Below, in pieces: positions 27,644 through 35,947 of a DNA stretch of 64,000 nt (position 1 is the first letter of the stretch; each line of letters opens with the position of its first letter). A program made the translations under genes and the position numbers. Under the pieces are notes generated by a model. That model made no database searches. It saw only the letters and a program-made list of their open reading frames with translations, and was not told the DNA's origin. This stretch comes from Lactobacillus laiwuensis (GTDB lineage Bacteria; Bacillota; Bacilli; Lactobacillales; Lactobacillaceae): the NCBI RefSeq assembly GCF_019972835.1, contig NZ_BPPB01000005.1:1-64000 (forward strand), given 5' to 3'.

Positions 27644-29623
27644 TTATATATTAGCTAAATTCTTTTTCTTAGGAGCATCCTTAGGACTATTAGCGTCCTG
27701 CTCTTTATAACCAAAGAAGTAGGTCAAAGCAAATGCAGCAACAATTGTCACAATGGAGGCAATCCAGAAGTTCAGCAGGTTATTAGGATTGCCTTGCCCA
27801 GCTTTAGGCACAAAGGATGGAAAGCCAATCAAACTGCCAGTAAAGCCGTACATATCAACTTTAAGCAAACCGTTTACCAATCCGCCAATGGCAGCACCAA
27901 GACTTGAAGTCATAAATACACGACCGTACTTTAAGTTAACACCGTACATTGCCGGCTCAGTAATACCGACAGCGGCGGAAATAGCTGCACTAAGGGAAAG
28001 GCCCTTTAGGTCAGGATTGTGCTTAGTCTTAAACCAAACTGCAAGAGCGCCAGCACCTTGTGCAATCATCGTTACTGAAACAATACCGTTTAAAATACTA
28101 TGCCCCGTTGCAGCAATATCATTGGCAATAATTGGCACTACTGCCCAGTGCAGTCCGAAGATAACGAGTATCTGGTAAAGACCACCGATGATTAAGCCGG
28201 AAAGTGCAGTGTTGACAGTTAAGAGCCATTGCAATACTTTGGCAATTCCCGTAGAAATAAACGAAATTACGGGCCCTACAATAATTAAGACTGTCATCCC
28301 TACCAAAAAGATTTCTACTAGTGGAGTAAAAATTTGTCTTAATGTAACTGGCATCCATTTTTTAATCCACGGTTCAATTTTAGCAGCCATCCAAGCCGCA
28401 AAAATCATTGGGAAAATTGAATAAGTATATTGTGGAATATGAATTGGAATACCGAAGAAGTTGGCATTAATACCAACGCCAGCTAAGTAGTAACTGAATT
28501 TGCCGCTGGCATAAATTTTTACTAAATCAGGGTAAATCAGAAAACCGCCAATAATAGAAACAACTACTGGATTAGAGCCTAATCTTTGAGCAGCAGTAAA
28601 GCCAACAATTAAAGGCAAGAAGTAAAACGATGCATCCCCCATCGCATTAATAATAGTGTAAGTTGGAGAAGCCGTAGACATGTGGCAAAAGTTAGTCAAG
28701 ATGTTAAGAATACCTTTTAACATACCGCTGGCGGCCAGCAAACCAATTACAGGCATCATAGAACCGGTAATTACGCCTATTAACTGGAAGAAGCCATTTT
28801 TAATCTTGCCACCAAGAGATTGGTTAGCTGCTGGAGCTGGAGCAGTAGGTGTAGTCTCCCCTTGTCCGGCATATTCAGGCCCGAGTAGCTTAATTAGTTC
28901 ATCGTAAACATCTTCTACCGTTTGCCCAATAACTATTTGATATTGGTTATTAGCACGGGTAACATCTATTACACCTTTAATATTATTAACCTCGTCATCC
29001 TGCGGAATACTATCATCATTTAAGGTAAAGCGCAGACGGGTAAAGCAGTGCATAACGCTTTTAATATTATCAGCGCCACCAACAGCCTTAACAATTTCAC
29101 GCGCTGTAGTTTGGTATTTATTTTCTTTTTTGTTAGCTGCAGCTGGTGCTGATTTAGCTTGTTTCAACGTGATAGTGGCTGCAATTTCACCAGCAGCTTT
29201 AGTGCCCAGAGCAAGATCGATACCAGCTAAAACATCAGCGGTATTAGTAACTGCCAAGATAACTGTATCGTCTTTTTGAGCATCTTTAATTGCTTGCAGA
29301 TCCATTGCCCCCAATTGCTGGCCAGCTTTTACCTCAGATCCTGCTGCTACTTGCCAGTCAAATGGTTTACCATCAAGTTCAACGGTATCTATACCTAGGT
29401 GAATCATCACTTCCACACCATCCGCAGTTTGCAAACCAAGTGCGTGCTTTGTTTCGGCAACCATTACCACCTTCCCAGTTACAGGCGAAACTATTTCTCC
29501 TGCGCTGGGTTTAACGGCAAAACCTTCACCTAGCTTCTTCTGAGAAAAAACCGGATCATTAACATCCTCCAGGTTAATGACCTCACCGGCAACAGGTGCC
29601 AGTATTTTAGTCGTACTACTCAT
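27644..29623 (-). CDS. treP: Trehalose PTS EIIABC (fused)
   Basis: A 659-residue membrane permease of the glucose/beta-glucoside superfamily in the order IIA-IIB-IIC. The IIA domain is residues 1-150, with active His75 in EVMIHLGIDT. The IIB domain starts near 170, with active Cys193 in MHCFTRLRF. The IIC domain spans about 280-650 with about ten helices. It imports and phosphorylates trehalose; specificity is inferred from the divergent treR-treC operon. GGAGG precedes the ATG by 8 nt. Confidence 0.88.
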   Translation of the reverse strand: MSSTTKILAPVAGEVINLEDVNDPVFSQKKLGEGFAVKPSAGEIVSPVTGKVVMVAETKHALGLQTADGVEVMIHLGIDTVELDGKPFDWQVAAGSEVKAGQQLGAMDLQAIKDAQKDDTVILAVTNTADVLAGIDLALGTKAAGEIAATITLKQAKSAPAAANKKENKYQTTAREIVKAVGGADNIKSVMHCFTRLRFTLNDDSIPQDDEVNNIKGVIDVTRANNQYQIVIGQTVEDVYDELIKLLGPEYAGQGETTPTAPAPAANQSLGGKIKNGFFQLIGVITGSMMPVIGLLAASGMLKGILNILTNFCHMSTASPTYTIINAMGDASFYFLPLIVGFTAAQRLGSNPVVVSIIGGFLIYPDLVKIYASGKFSYYLAGVGINANFFGIPIHIPQYTYSIFPMIFAAWMAAKIEPWIKKWMPVTLRQIFTPLVEIFLVGMTVLIIVGPVISFISTGIAKVLQWLLTVNTALSGLIIGGLYQILVIFGLHWAVVPIIANDIAATGHSILNGIVSVTMIAQGAGALAVWFKTKHNPDLKGLSLSAAISAAVGITEPAMYGVNLKYGRVFMTSSLGAAIGGLVNGLLKVDMYGFTGSLIGFPSFVPKAGQGNPNNLLNFWIASIVTIVAAFALTYFFGYKEQDANSPKDAPKKKNLANI

Positions 29624-29670
29624 ATTTTAGCCTCCAGAAAATTACAACATAAAAGGTCAGTCACATATAC

Positions 29671-29684
29671 TGATAACGCTTTCC
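29671..29684 (-). promoter_or_regulatory. cre-like site upstream of treP
   Basis: TGATAACGCTTTCC closely resembles the cre motif TGAAARCGYTTTCW. It lies 48 bp upstream of the treP start, consistent with CcpA repression. Confidence 0.6.
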
Positions 29685-29700
29685 TTAAAATTATAGTTCT

Positions 29701-29780
29701 TGTATAGACAGGTGTCAATAAATTGCTTATTATGTTGTTGTATTAAATATTTTTTTATTTTTTATTGGTCTAGACAGGTA
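29701..29780. promoter_or_regulatory. Two putative TreR operators in the treP-treR gap
   Basis: The 9-mer TAGACAGGT occurs at 29705-29713 and 29771-29779, 66 bp apart. The second copy overlaps GTCTAGAC, a perfect 8-bp palindrome (29768-29775). The copies flank the divergent promoters, as expected for operators of the adjacent GntR-type repressor. Confidence 0.55.
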
Positions 29781-29831
29781 AAAAATAATCGTAAGGTGGT
29801 ATGATTAGTGTTAAAAGGTGGATAACTAATA

Positions 29832-30563
29832 ATGAGAGCTAAATATTTACAAATAGCAGCGGATCTAACAAATAAAATAAAGCACAAACAATATGTTGTC
29901 GGTGATTTTTTACCGAGTGAGCCTGCTCTGTCAGAGCTTTATAATGTTTCACGTGAAACAATTAGAAAAGCTTTAAACGAACTCTTAGATGCTGGCATAA
30001 TTCAAAAAATAAAAGGAAAGGGCTCAGTAGTTATTAATGCAGCAAGGATTGCCTTCCCTATTTCTGATATTGAATCTTTTGACGAACTGAACAAGCAAAA
30101 GCAAATGCATGCTGCAACGAAAATATTGGCCTTAGAAGATGCCCAGATGCCTTTTATAATCCGTAAGCATTTATCCTTAACAGAAACTGCCGCAACCTAT
30201 GTAGCCCGTTTAAGATCAATCAATCATGAGCCAATAGTAGTTGACGAAGATTATATTTTAAAAAAATATGTACCTGACATATCAGCTAGCCAGGCAAAAA
30301 GTTCTTTATACCACTATTTTGAACATGATTTAGGACTTGAAATTGATTATGCCACTAAAACTATTACTGTAGAACCGGCAAGTAAAAATGTAATGGCGCA
30401 GTTGCACCTTACCGATACTAACTTAGTGGTGGTAGTGCGTAGTTTAACTTATTTGAAAGACACATCTTTTTTTCAGTACACTATTTCGCAACACCGACCT
30501 GATAAATTTAAATTTGTAGACTTTGCACATAGAAAAGCTAAAAATGGAGGACTTATATTATGA
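29832..30563 (+). CDS. treR: GntR-family trehalose operon repressor
   Basis: A 243-residue regulator with a GntR winged helix (YVVGDFLPSEPALSELY...SRETIRKALNEL, residues 22-57) and a UTRA effector domain from about residue 85. Members of this type sense trehalose-6-phosphate. It is divergent from treP, and its stop overlaps the treC start by 4 nt (ATGA), so the two genes are translationally coupled. Confidence 0.88.
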   Translation: MRAKYLQIAADLTNKIKHKQYVVGDFLPSEPALSELYNVSRETIRKALNELLDAGIIQKIKGKGSVVINAARIAFPISDIESFDELNKQKQMHAATKILALEDAQMPFIIRKHLSLTETAATYVARLRSINHEPIVVDEDYILKKYVPDISASQAKSSLYHYFEHDLGLEIDYATKTITVEPASKNVMAQLHLTDTNLVVVVRSLTYLKDTSFFQYTISQHRPDKFKFVDFAHRKAKNGGLIL

Positions 30564-32212
30564 GTTTAGCTGATAAAGTGATTTATCAAATTTATCCTAA
30601 ATCTTTTTACGACAGTGACGGTGATGGTATCGGAGATTTAAGGGGAATTATCGAGAAAATCCCTTACTTAAAAAAACTAAATATCGATATGATCTGGTTT
30701 AATCCCTTTTTTGTGTCTCCTCAAAACGATAATGGCTATGACATCGCAAATTATTACAAAATTGATCCATTATTTGGCACAATGGCCGATTTCGAAGAGT
30801 TAGTCGCAAAGCTGGCTCAAAACCATATTGGTGTGATGCTCGACATGGTTTTAAATCATTGTTCCACCGATCACATTTGGTTTAAAAAGGCGTTAGCTGG
30901 AGACGAATATTATCAAAAATTTTTCTACATTAGAGAGCCTAAAGCAGATGGCAGCTTACCTAACAATTGGACATCTAAGTTTGGTGGGCCAGCCTGGGCC
31001 CCATTTGGCAAAACCGGCAAGTATTACCTTCATTTATATGACAAAACTCAAGCTGACCTCGACTGGCATAATCCTACAGTTAGGAAAGAACTATTTAAGG
31101 TCGTTAATTTTTGGCGTGATAAAGGAGTCAAAGGCTTTCGTTTTGACGTGATTAATGTTATTGGCAAAGATGAAAAACTCACTGATGCGCCTAAAAACAC
31201 TGCTAGCAAGTTAATGTATACAGACCAGCCGATAGTGCACCAATACCTAAAAGAATTAAATCAAAAAACGTTTGGTCAGGAGCCAGATGCGATTACTGTG
31301 GGAGAAATGTCCTCAACAACTGTTGCCAATTCCGTTGCTTACACTAGAAAAGATAATCACGAATTATCAATGGTTTTCACATTTCATCATCTAAAAGTTG
31401 ATTATCAAAATGGTCAGAAATGGACCAAAATACCTTTTGACTTTTCCGCTTTAAAAAATGCTCTTAATAAATGGCAGATTGGAATGAGTCAAGGTGGTGG
31501 CTGGAATGCCCTGTTTTGGAATAATCATGACCAGCCCTGGGCACTGAGCCGTTTTGGTGATCCTATTCATTTTCGGGAAAAATCCGCTGAAATGTTGGCT
31601 ACCGTAATGCACCTATTACGCGGGACCCCTTATATTTATCAGGGCGAAGAAATTGGCATGATCAATCCCAATTACCAAAAGATTACGGATTATGTCGATG
31701 TCGAAACACTCAATGCCTATGATGAGCTTAAAAAGCAAGGCTTAAGTGACACAAAAGCGCTGGCAATTATTCAGGCAAAGTCGCGCGATAATAGCAGAAC
31801 GCCAATGCATTGGGATAACACCGTCAACGCCGGCTTTACTACTGGAACCCCTTGGCTAAAGCCAAAAGATCAAGAACAAATTAACGTAGCGGCTGAACTT
31901 GATCATGGTGAAATTTTCCCATATTATCAAAAGCTGATTTACTTAAGAAAACATTACCCAATTATTGCCAAGGGAAGCTATAAACCCATCGACTTGAACC
32001 ACCCACAAGTTTTTGCTTATTGCAGGCTTTACCGAGGACAAACCTTACTTGTAATTAACAACTTTTATGGGCAAAAAGTAACTTACGGTTTACCCGCTTC
32101 TTATCAAGGGCAAAAAGCACAAACTTTAATTAGCAACTACGATAAAAATTTTCAAGAAGTGCCTAAAACTTTAGCTTTACAGCCCTATGAATCACTGGCT
32201 TTATTAATATAG
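30560..32212 (+). CDS. treC: Alpha,alpha-phosphotrehalase (GH13)
   Basis: A 550-residue cytoplasmic enzyme hydrolysing trehalose-6-phosphate to glucose and glucose-6-phosphate. GH13 motifs are DMVLNH (95-100), GFRFDVINV with nucleophile D196, VGEMSS with acid E249, and NNHDQP with D324. Assignment to phosphotrehalase rather than oligo-1,6-glucosidase rests on the treP-treR neighbourhood. GGAGG precedes the start. Confidence 0.88.
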   Translation: MSLADKVIYQIYPKSFYDSDGDGIGDLRGIIEKIPYLKKLNIDMIWFNPFFVSPQNDNGYDIANYYKIDPLFGTMADFEELVAKLAQNHIGVMLDMVLNHCSTDHIWFKKALAGDEYYQKFFYIREPKADGSLPNNWTSKFGGPAWAPFGKTGKYYLHLYDKTQADLDWHNPTVRKELFKVVNFWRDKGVKGFRFDVINVIGKDEKLTDAPKNTASKLMYTDQPIVHQYLKELNQKTFGQEPDAITVGEMSSTTVANSVAYTRKDNHELSMVFTFHHLKVDYQNGQKWTKIPFDFSALKNALNKWQIGMSQGGGWNALFWNNHDQPWALSRFGDPIHFREKSAEMLATVMHLLRGTPYIYQGEEIGMINPNYQKITDYVDVETLNAYDELKKQGLSDTKALAIIQAKSRDNSRTPMHWDNTVNAGFTTGTPWLKPKDQEQINVAAELDHGEIFPYYQKLIYLRKHYPIIAKGSYKPIDLNHPQVFAYCRLYRGQTLLVINNFYGQKVTYGLPASYQGQKAQTLISNYDKNFQEVPKTLALQPYESLALLI

Positions 32213-32220
32213 CTTAATGC

Positions 32221-32253
32221 AAAAAGAAAGACTGACCTGTCAGCCTTTCTTTT
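32221..32253 (+). terminator. Bidirectional terminator after treC
   Basis: Stem AAAAAGAAAG.CTGAC / GTCAG.CTTTCTTTTT (32221-32236 with 32239-32253) with one mismatch separates treC from the converging LysR gene. Confidence 0.8.
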
Positions 32254-32266
32254 TATATTTTCTGTA

Positions 32267-33160
32267 CTAGTTAAAATCAAATTCGAAATCTTGAATAAAT
32301 TTGATAAACTGATAAACAACCCTTTTTTCATTATTTTTCTGCGTAATGGCTACTAAATCGACTTGTGGCTCCCAATCAAGCGGAACATAAGCCAAGCCGT
32401 GATCAAGTTCAGGATAAATACAATACAATCCTAATCCTATTCCTTGTTTAGCCTTAATTAAAACATTTAAAGAAGAGATTTCATCTGCATAAGTAATGAT
32501 TATGTTTTTATTCAAATGAATAATTTTGTTTTGAAGATTAATAATATCCTGTGCTGCCCATCTGTTATCTAAAAATAGCAATTTTTCATCTTGTAAATCG
32601 GTCAGTTTGACCATTGTTTTTTTACTCAAAGGGTTATTTCGAGGCATAATTGCCTTAAAGGGCTCTGATTCTATCGGATAAATTTTAACGTTACTTAAAT
32701 CTTTTGCTTCTAACCCTGTCGTCAACATAATATCCAAATCGTTAGAAACTAATTTCTGTTTTAATTCGTTGCGGTTTAAATTTACCAATTCAAATTTAAC
32801 TTGTGGAAACTTTATTTGAAATTGTTTTATCCACAGGGGAATATATTTATCATTAAATGGATTATATGAATAGCCAAAGTTTATTTGCAAGCTTTCTTTT
32901 TTATCTTTTTCTTGAATATCCTGTACCGCAGAATAATAGTTATTAATTAATGGTCTAATTTTTTGATAAAAGTCTTTACCATTTTTTGTCACATTAACGT
33001 AGCGCTTATTGCGGTTAAACAACTTGACACCGACTTCATCTTCAATAGCATTTATATCATGCGTAACGGTTGGTTGCGTAGCATGAATTGCTTTAGCCGT
33101 TTTAGTGAAATTTTTTGTTTCTACTAAATTAACAAAAGTAACTAATTTTTTAATATCCAT
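32267..33160 (-). CDS. LysR-family transcriptional regulator
   Basis: A 297-residue regulator: the N-terminal helix-turn-helix (LVTFVNLVETKNFTKTAKAI, TQPTVTHDINAIEDEVG) is followed by the substrate-binding domain. It is divergent from the PAS-domain gene across 115 bp holding a dyad (33217-33235), so it probably controls that gene and itself. The inducer is unknown. Confidence 0.85.
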   Translation of the reverse strand: MDIKKLVTFVNLVETKNFTKTAKAIHATQPTVTHDINAIEDEVGVKLFNRNKRYVNVTKNGKDFYQKIRPLINNYYSAVQDIQEKDKKESLQINFGYSYNPFNDKYIPLWIKQFQIKFPQVKFELVNLNRNELKQKLVSNDLDIMLTTGLEAKDLSNVKIYPIESEPFKAIMPRNNPLSKKTMVKLTDLQDEKLLFLDNRWAAQDIINLQNKIIHLNKNIIITYADEISSLNVLIKAKQGIGLGLYCIYPELDHGLAYVPLDWEPQVDLVAITQKNNEKRVVYQFIKFIQDFEFDFN

Positions 33161-33216
33161 ATGTATCTCTTATAATCTATTTCTATTATTAATAACTGAT
33201 ATTAATTTCACTTATA

Positions 33217-33259
33217 AGTATAAATAAAATATACTATTTTTGTAAACGATTTATATAAT
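33217..33259 (+). promoter_or_regulatory. LysR-type dyad and -10 of the PAS gene
   Basis: AGTATA-N7-TATACT (33217-33235) is a perfect half-site dyad of LysR-box size. It lies 19 bp upstream of TATAAT at 33254-33259, the -10 for the rightward gene. Confidence 0.5.
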
Positions 33260-33275
33260 AAATAAGGAGATTAAA

Positions 33276-33818
33276 ATGGTTAAACATACAGAAGAAGCTA
33301 CAAGTACATGGGTTACAGAAACTGCTAAAAAAGTTAATGCTGCTAAAGGATCAGATTATGTAGAATTGGATCAAGGTCTGTTAACAGTTGATCAAATAGA
33401 TGCACTACTCAACTGCCTACCACTTGAATTAATTACTATTGATAAAGATGATCGCTATGTATATTGCAACAACGAAATTCCTAAAAAAATGCTGCTTTCA
33501 CCACGGTGGCCAGAAAAACTGGGACAAACTTTATCAGAAGTTCACAAAAAAGCTTCAATGCCCCATGTTCAAGAAATAATGGATTATGCCAAGACAGGTA
33601 AGACTTATAAGCTTATCAAGCCAAGTGCTGATGAGTACATGGTTGCTTCCTTTAAGAATATGACTGATAAAAATGAACAATATGCTGGTGTTACTGAATG
33701 GATTGTTGATTTATTGCCAATCATTAACTGGTACTTAAAGCAAACTGGTCAAAAACTGATTCCTGATGAAAATAAAAAGGCAACCGATGTAGATTCTGGA
33801 GCTTCAATGCAAGCATAA
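33276..33818 (+). CDS. PAS domain-containing protein
   Basis: A 180-residue cytoplasmic protein whose central part (about residues 45-150) is a PAS domain: LPLELITIDKDDRYVYCNNE opens it and VASFKNM...EYAGVTEWIVDL-like strands close it. No kinase or output domain is attached, so it may be a small-molecule or redox sensor acting through a partner, possibly the divergent LysR regulator. AAGGAG precedes the ATG. The function is not established. Confidence 0.72.
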   Translation: MVKHTEEATSTWVTETAKKVNAAKGSDYVELDQGLLTVDQIDALLNCLPLELITIDKDDRYVYCNNEIPKKMLLSPRWPEKLGQTLSEVHKKASMPHVQEIMDYAKTGKTYKLIKPSADEYMVASFKNMTDKNEQYAGVTEWIVDLLPIINWYLKQTGQKLIPDENKKATDVDSGASMQA

Positions 33819-33867
33819 ACCTAAAACACAAAACCTAAAATTATGATAGAATATAAAATTCTAGTTG

Positions 33868-33903
33868 AGGACTAATTTCCGATATTCAATCGAAACTAGT
33901 CCT
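33868..33903 (+). terminator. Terminator of the PAS gene
   Basis: A 12-bp stem with one mismatch (33868-33879 with 33892-33903) is followed by TTTTAATTTC. Confidence 0.7.
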
Positions 33904-34018
33904 TTTAATTTCATTTTTTAATTGTAGCAATCAATGTTATTTACTTCACTTAGCTTTTTAAATAAAAAGTTATGCTTTTTCTTTGTTATCTTTCACCAAA
34001 AATGCTGAATTTCTTTGA

Positions 34019-34024
34019 TATAAT
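34019..34024 (+). promoter_or_regulatory. -10 element of the type I toxin mRNA
   Basis: A perfect TATAAT. Transcription would begin near 34031, giving a roughly 40-nt structured 5' UTR. The -35 is weak. Confidence 0.5.
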
Positions 34025-34041
34025 GAAATTGGAGGCAACAG

Positions 34042-34060
34042 CCTATCTGATATGGATAGG
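34042..34060 (+). promoter_or_regulatory. 5' UTR hairpin next to the toxin ribosome binding site
   Basis: CCTATC (34042-34047) pairs with GATAGG (34055-34060), tying up the start of the very strong AGGAGGTGAT ribosome site. A competing AGGC/GCCT hairpin lies just upstream. Such 5' structure delays toxin translation in Fst-like systems. Confidence 0.5.
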
Positions 34061-34062
34061 AG

Positions 34063-34097
34063 GTGATTCCAATGGAAATAGCAAAATTATTTATACA
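34063..34097 (+). repeat. Direct repeat a (DRa) over the toxin start codon
   Basis: This 35-nt segment, beginning in the ribosome site and including the ATG, matches 34244-34277 at 29 of 35 aligned positions with one gap. Because the second copy is transcribed from the other strand, the two RNAs would be largely complementary here. Confidence 0.75.
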
Positions 34098-34179
34098 ATT
34101 TTTTCTTGATTTACTAAGAGAACTTACAGTTTTCTTAGTAAAAAAACGCTGGCTAAACGGCAAGAAGAAAGAGAAGTAG
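34072..34179 (+). CDS. Fst-like type I toxin peptide
   Basis: A 35-residue peptide starting MEIAKLFIQF, with one hydrophobic helix (residues 3-24) and a basic tail containing the Fst-reminiscent block KKRWLNGKKKEK. The ribosome site AGGAGGTGAT is near perfect. The gene is followed by a bidirectional terminator and then a diverged copy of its own start region, the genetic layout of par/Fst toxin-antitoxin loci. Family members damage the membrane when over-expressed. The sequence is not a close match to the Fst examples I know, so membership rests mainly on architecture. Confidence 0.65.
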   Translation: MEIAKLFIQFFLDLLRELTVFLVKKRWLNGKKKEK

Positions 34180-34204
34180 GTTGCCTTCCTTCTTAAAAAA
34201 TAGC

Positions 34205-34276
34205 ACGCAAAAAAGCTCTATCCCAATAATAGAGCTTTTTTCTGTGATTCCAGTGGAATCGCTAAACTATTTATAC
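34205..34276 (-). ncRNA. Putative antisense antitoxin RNA (RNAII-like)
   Basis: A leftward transcript of about 65-72 nt is predicted from a minus-strand promoter (extended -10 TGCTAAAAT at 34283-34291, or TTGAAA-16-TATAAA at 34305-34278) through DRb to the shared terminator. It would pair with the toxin mRNA twice: over DRa at the ribosome site and over the terminator. Its size and order match RNAII of the Fst/par family. Confidence 0.6.
34209..34241. terminator. Shared bidirectional terminator of toxin mRNA and antitoxin RNA
   Basis: A perfect 13-bp stem AAAAAAGCTCTAT / ATAGAGCTTTTTT (34209-34221 with 34229-34241) with U-tracts in both directions. Confidence 0.9.
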
Positions 34277-34277
34277 A
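34244..34277 (+). repeat. Direct repeat b (DRb)
   Basis: The diverged second copy of DRa, located between the shared terminator and the antisense promoter. Confidence 0.75.
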
Positions 34278-34508
34278 TTTATATTTTAGCATAAATTTGT
34301 TTCAAAAAGAAAACAAAAGTAACGAAAAACTAACATGAATGTATAAAAGAAAAATGTCAGTTTTTAAAGCTATAATTCTAAGTCGCAATCTTTCTTGAGA
34401 TCTTTAGAAATTTTATTTCTTTATTAGACTCAAATCTCAATCAAACATAATTGCACCGCTTTTCGCGTCACCTTGCTACATCATCATTTAATAATCTTCG
34501 CGTCCAGT

Positions 34509-34534
34509 CTTATGCTAATTTAAATTAGCATAAG
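34509..34534. repeat. Perfect 26-bp palindrome
   Basis: CTTATGCTAATTT / AAATTAGCATAAG is a perfect dyad with no loop, about 80 bp beyond the secreted-protein gene's stop. There is no clear U-tract. It could be a protein-binding site or a weak terminator for the leftward gene. Confidence 0.6.
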
Positions 34535-34559
34535 CTGCTTAAACACGCTCTAGATCCAC

Positions 34560-34578
34560 AAGGCTAAATTTTAGCCTT
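34560..34578 (-). terminator. Short hairpin after the secreted-protein gene
   Basis: AAGGCTAA / TTAGCCTT (34560-34567 with 34571-34578) lies 9 bp past the stop codon of the leftward gene. U-richness is poor on that strand, so this is a weak call. Confidence 0.35.
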
Positions 34579-34586
34579 ATTTACAA

Positions 34587-35222
34587 TCAGACAATTAAAA
34601 GAGTAGGAATATTAGCAAAAACTTCGTTATCAATCCATTGTTTCAATTGAGTAATTGATTCTTGAGCCAATTTTTTATCTGAACCCTTTAATTTATTAGC
34701 CAGTTTTTCGGCAGTGACTAGCTTCTTTGCTATTTTCTCTTTAGGAGTATTAGTGATCATTTCTACTTCGGTTTTTATTAATGGTTTAAGCGATTTTCTC
34801 AGACCATTTACATTGTATGTCCCGGTTAAAAAGTTAGTCCAAAACTTATATTTGCCATTTTGCGACACAATATGAACTAAGGAACCATTTTCTATTGATA
34901 CAGCACGATCTATTTTGAATAACATGTTTTTAGCAAAAACTTTTTTAGCATACTTCAAACTATATTTTTTAAGTAAACCATTTTTTCTTTGATACAATCC
35001 GCCATCAGCAGTAGCTACATTTTTAACTAACTTGAAAACATAGCCAGCTTTAGTCAATTTGTTAGACCATGTTTTATCAGACACATCATTATTATTGACT
35101 ACAGTATTCGTTTCACTTACGACAGCTGCTTTAACAGGCATATAATTATTGCTTGTTGCACTATATATCAAGCTTGCGCCATAAACAGCTACAATTGTTG
35201 CTATACTAAGTGATTTTTTCAT
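34587..35222 (-). CDS. Secreted protein of unknown function
   Basis: A 211-residue protein with a signal peptide (residues 1 to about 33, cleavage after VKA) and a basic, lysine-rich mature part. The block YVFKLVKNVATADGGLYQRK and the following KYSLKYAKKVFA resemble repeats seen in lactobacillus cell-surface proteins, but I do not recognise a named family. No LPXTG anchor is present, so it is probably released or bound by charge. It is transcribed alone. Confidence 0.7.
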   Translation of the reverse strand: MKKSLSIATIVAVYGASLIYSATSNNYMPVKAAVVSETNTVVNNNDVSDKTWSNKLTKAGYVFKLVKNVATADGGLYQRKNGLLKKYSLKYAKKVFAKNMLFKIDRAVSIENGSLVHIVSQNGKYKFWTNFLTGTYNVNGLRKSLKPLIKTEVEMITNTPKEKIAKKLVTAEKLANKLKGSDKKLAQESITQLKQWIDNEVFANIPTLLIV

Positions 35223-35560
35223 TTTTATTCAACCTACTTTGATTTGATACTAATAATATTTTTCCATTTCATTACTAATTTAACTGTAATCACATATTAA
35301 AATAATAATTTAATATTGAGATTATATATCTTTAATTAACTGCATTCAATAAAAAGATAAAAACATGTTTAAAAAGCAAAATAACAATTTTTAAAGTTGC
35401 AAGTCTTAATCATTTTTATTTTCAACCAATAAATTTAATTATTACTTTTTAGGAACGTATCGTATATATCAAATTAAATATAAATTTCAAGTCTTGCCAT
35501 CTTGTTATCTATCTTCATAAGAGCTACTAAATCAACTTTTAGTTTTTCGTCAAAACCAAA
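35223..35560. other. AT-rich intergenic region without a gene
   Basis: No supportable coding frame. It should contain the promoter of the secreted-protein gene near 35230-35300. Confidence 0.5.
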
Positions 35561-35595
35561 AAAAGGACAAACGATATATAGTCACTTGTCCTTTT
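35561..35595 (-). terminator. Terminator of the ABC exporter-DUF2087 operon
   Basis: A perfect 10-bp stem AAAAGGACAA / TTGTCCTTTT (35561-35570 with 35586-35595), continued on the left by an A-run that gives the U-tract for the leftward transcript. Confidence 0.8.
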
Positions 35596-35668
35596 AAACT
35601 GCTTTATAATCATCAACTATGGTCTTAACACCCTTTTTATACACCTGCTTTTCTGTATCAATTAAATC

Positions 35669-35947
35669 CTAATCCTTTACTCTATTTTTTTCATTTAGCC
35701 AGTAAAATCTACCGTCATCCGTTCTCTTTAAAAGATGATTTTCAATTAAATCTCGCCTTCTGGTAACATAATCAGCCACATAACGCATTAAAATTAAATT
35801 TACTTCCTGCTCAGAATATTTTTTTGCTGGTTCAAATTTAGTTGCCAAATATTGTAAAATCAACAGCCGGTTTTTAGCCTTACCAGGCCAAACTTTAACA
35901 ACTCCATCATTATCAACATAGCGCATTAATACTTCTTTATTCTTCAT
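35669..35947 (-). CDS. DUF2087 domain protein
   Basis: About 92 residues. The pattern VKVWPGKAKNRLLILQYLATKF...YSEQEVNLIL...YVTRRRDLIENHLLKRTDDGRFYW is the DUF2087 domain, a winged-helix-like module found alone or fused to transcription factors. It overlaps the end of the ABC exporter gene, so the two are co-translated. The start could be the ATG at 35947 (after GGAG) or 35956. A regulatory role towards the exporter is possible but unproven. Confidence 0.75.
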   Translation of the reverse strand: MKNKEVLMRYVDNDGVVKVWPGKAKNRLLILQYLATKFEPAKKYSEQEVNLILMRYVADYVTRRRDLIENHLLKRTDDGRFYWLNEKNRVKD

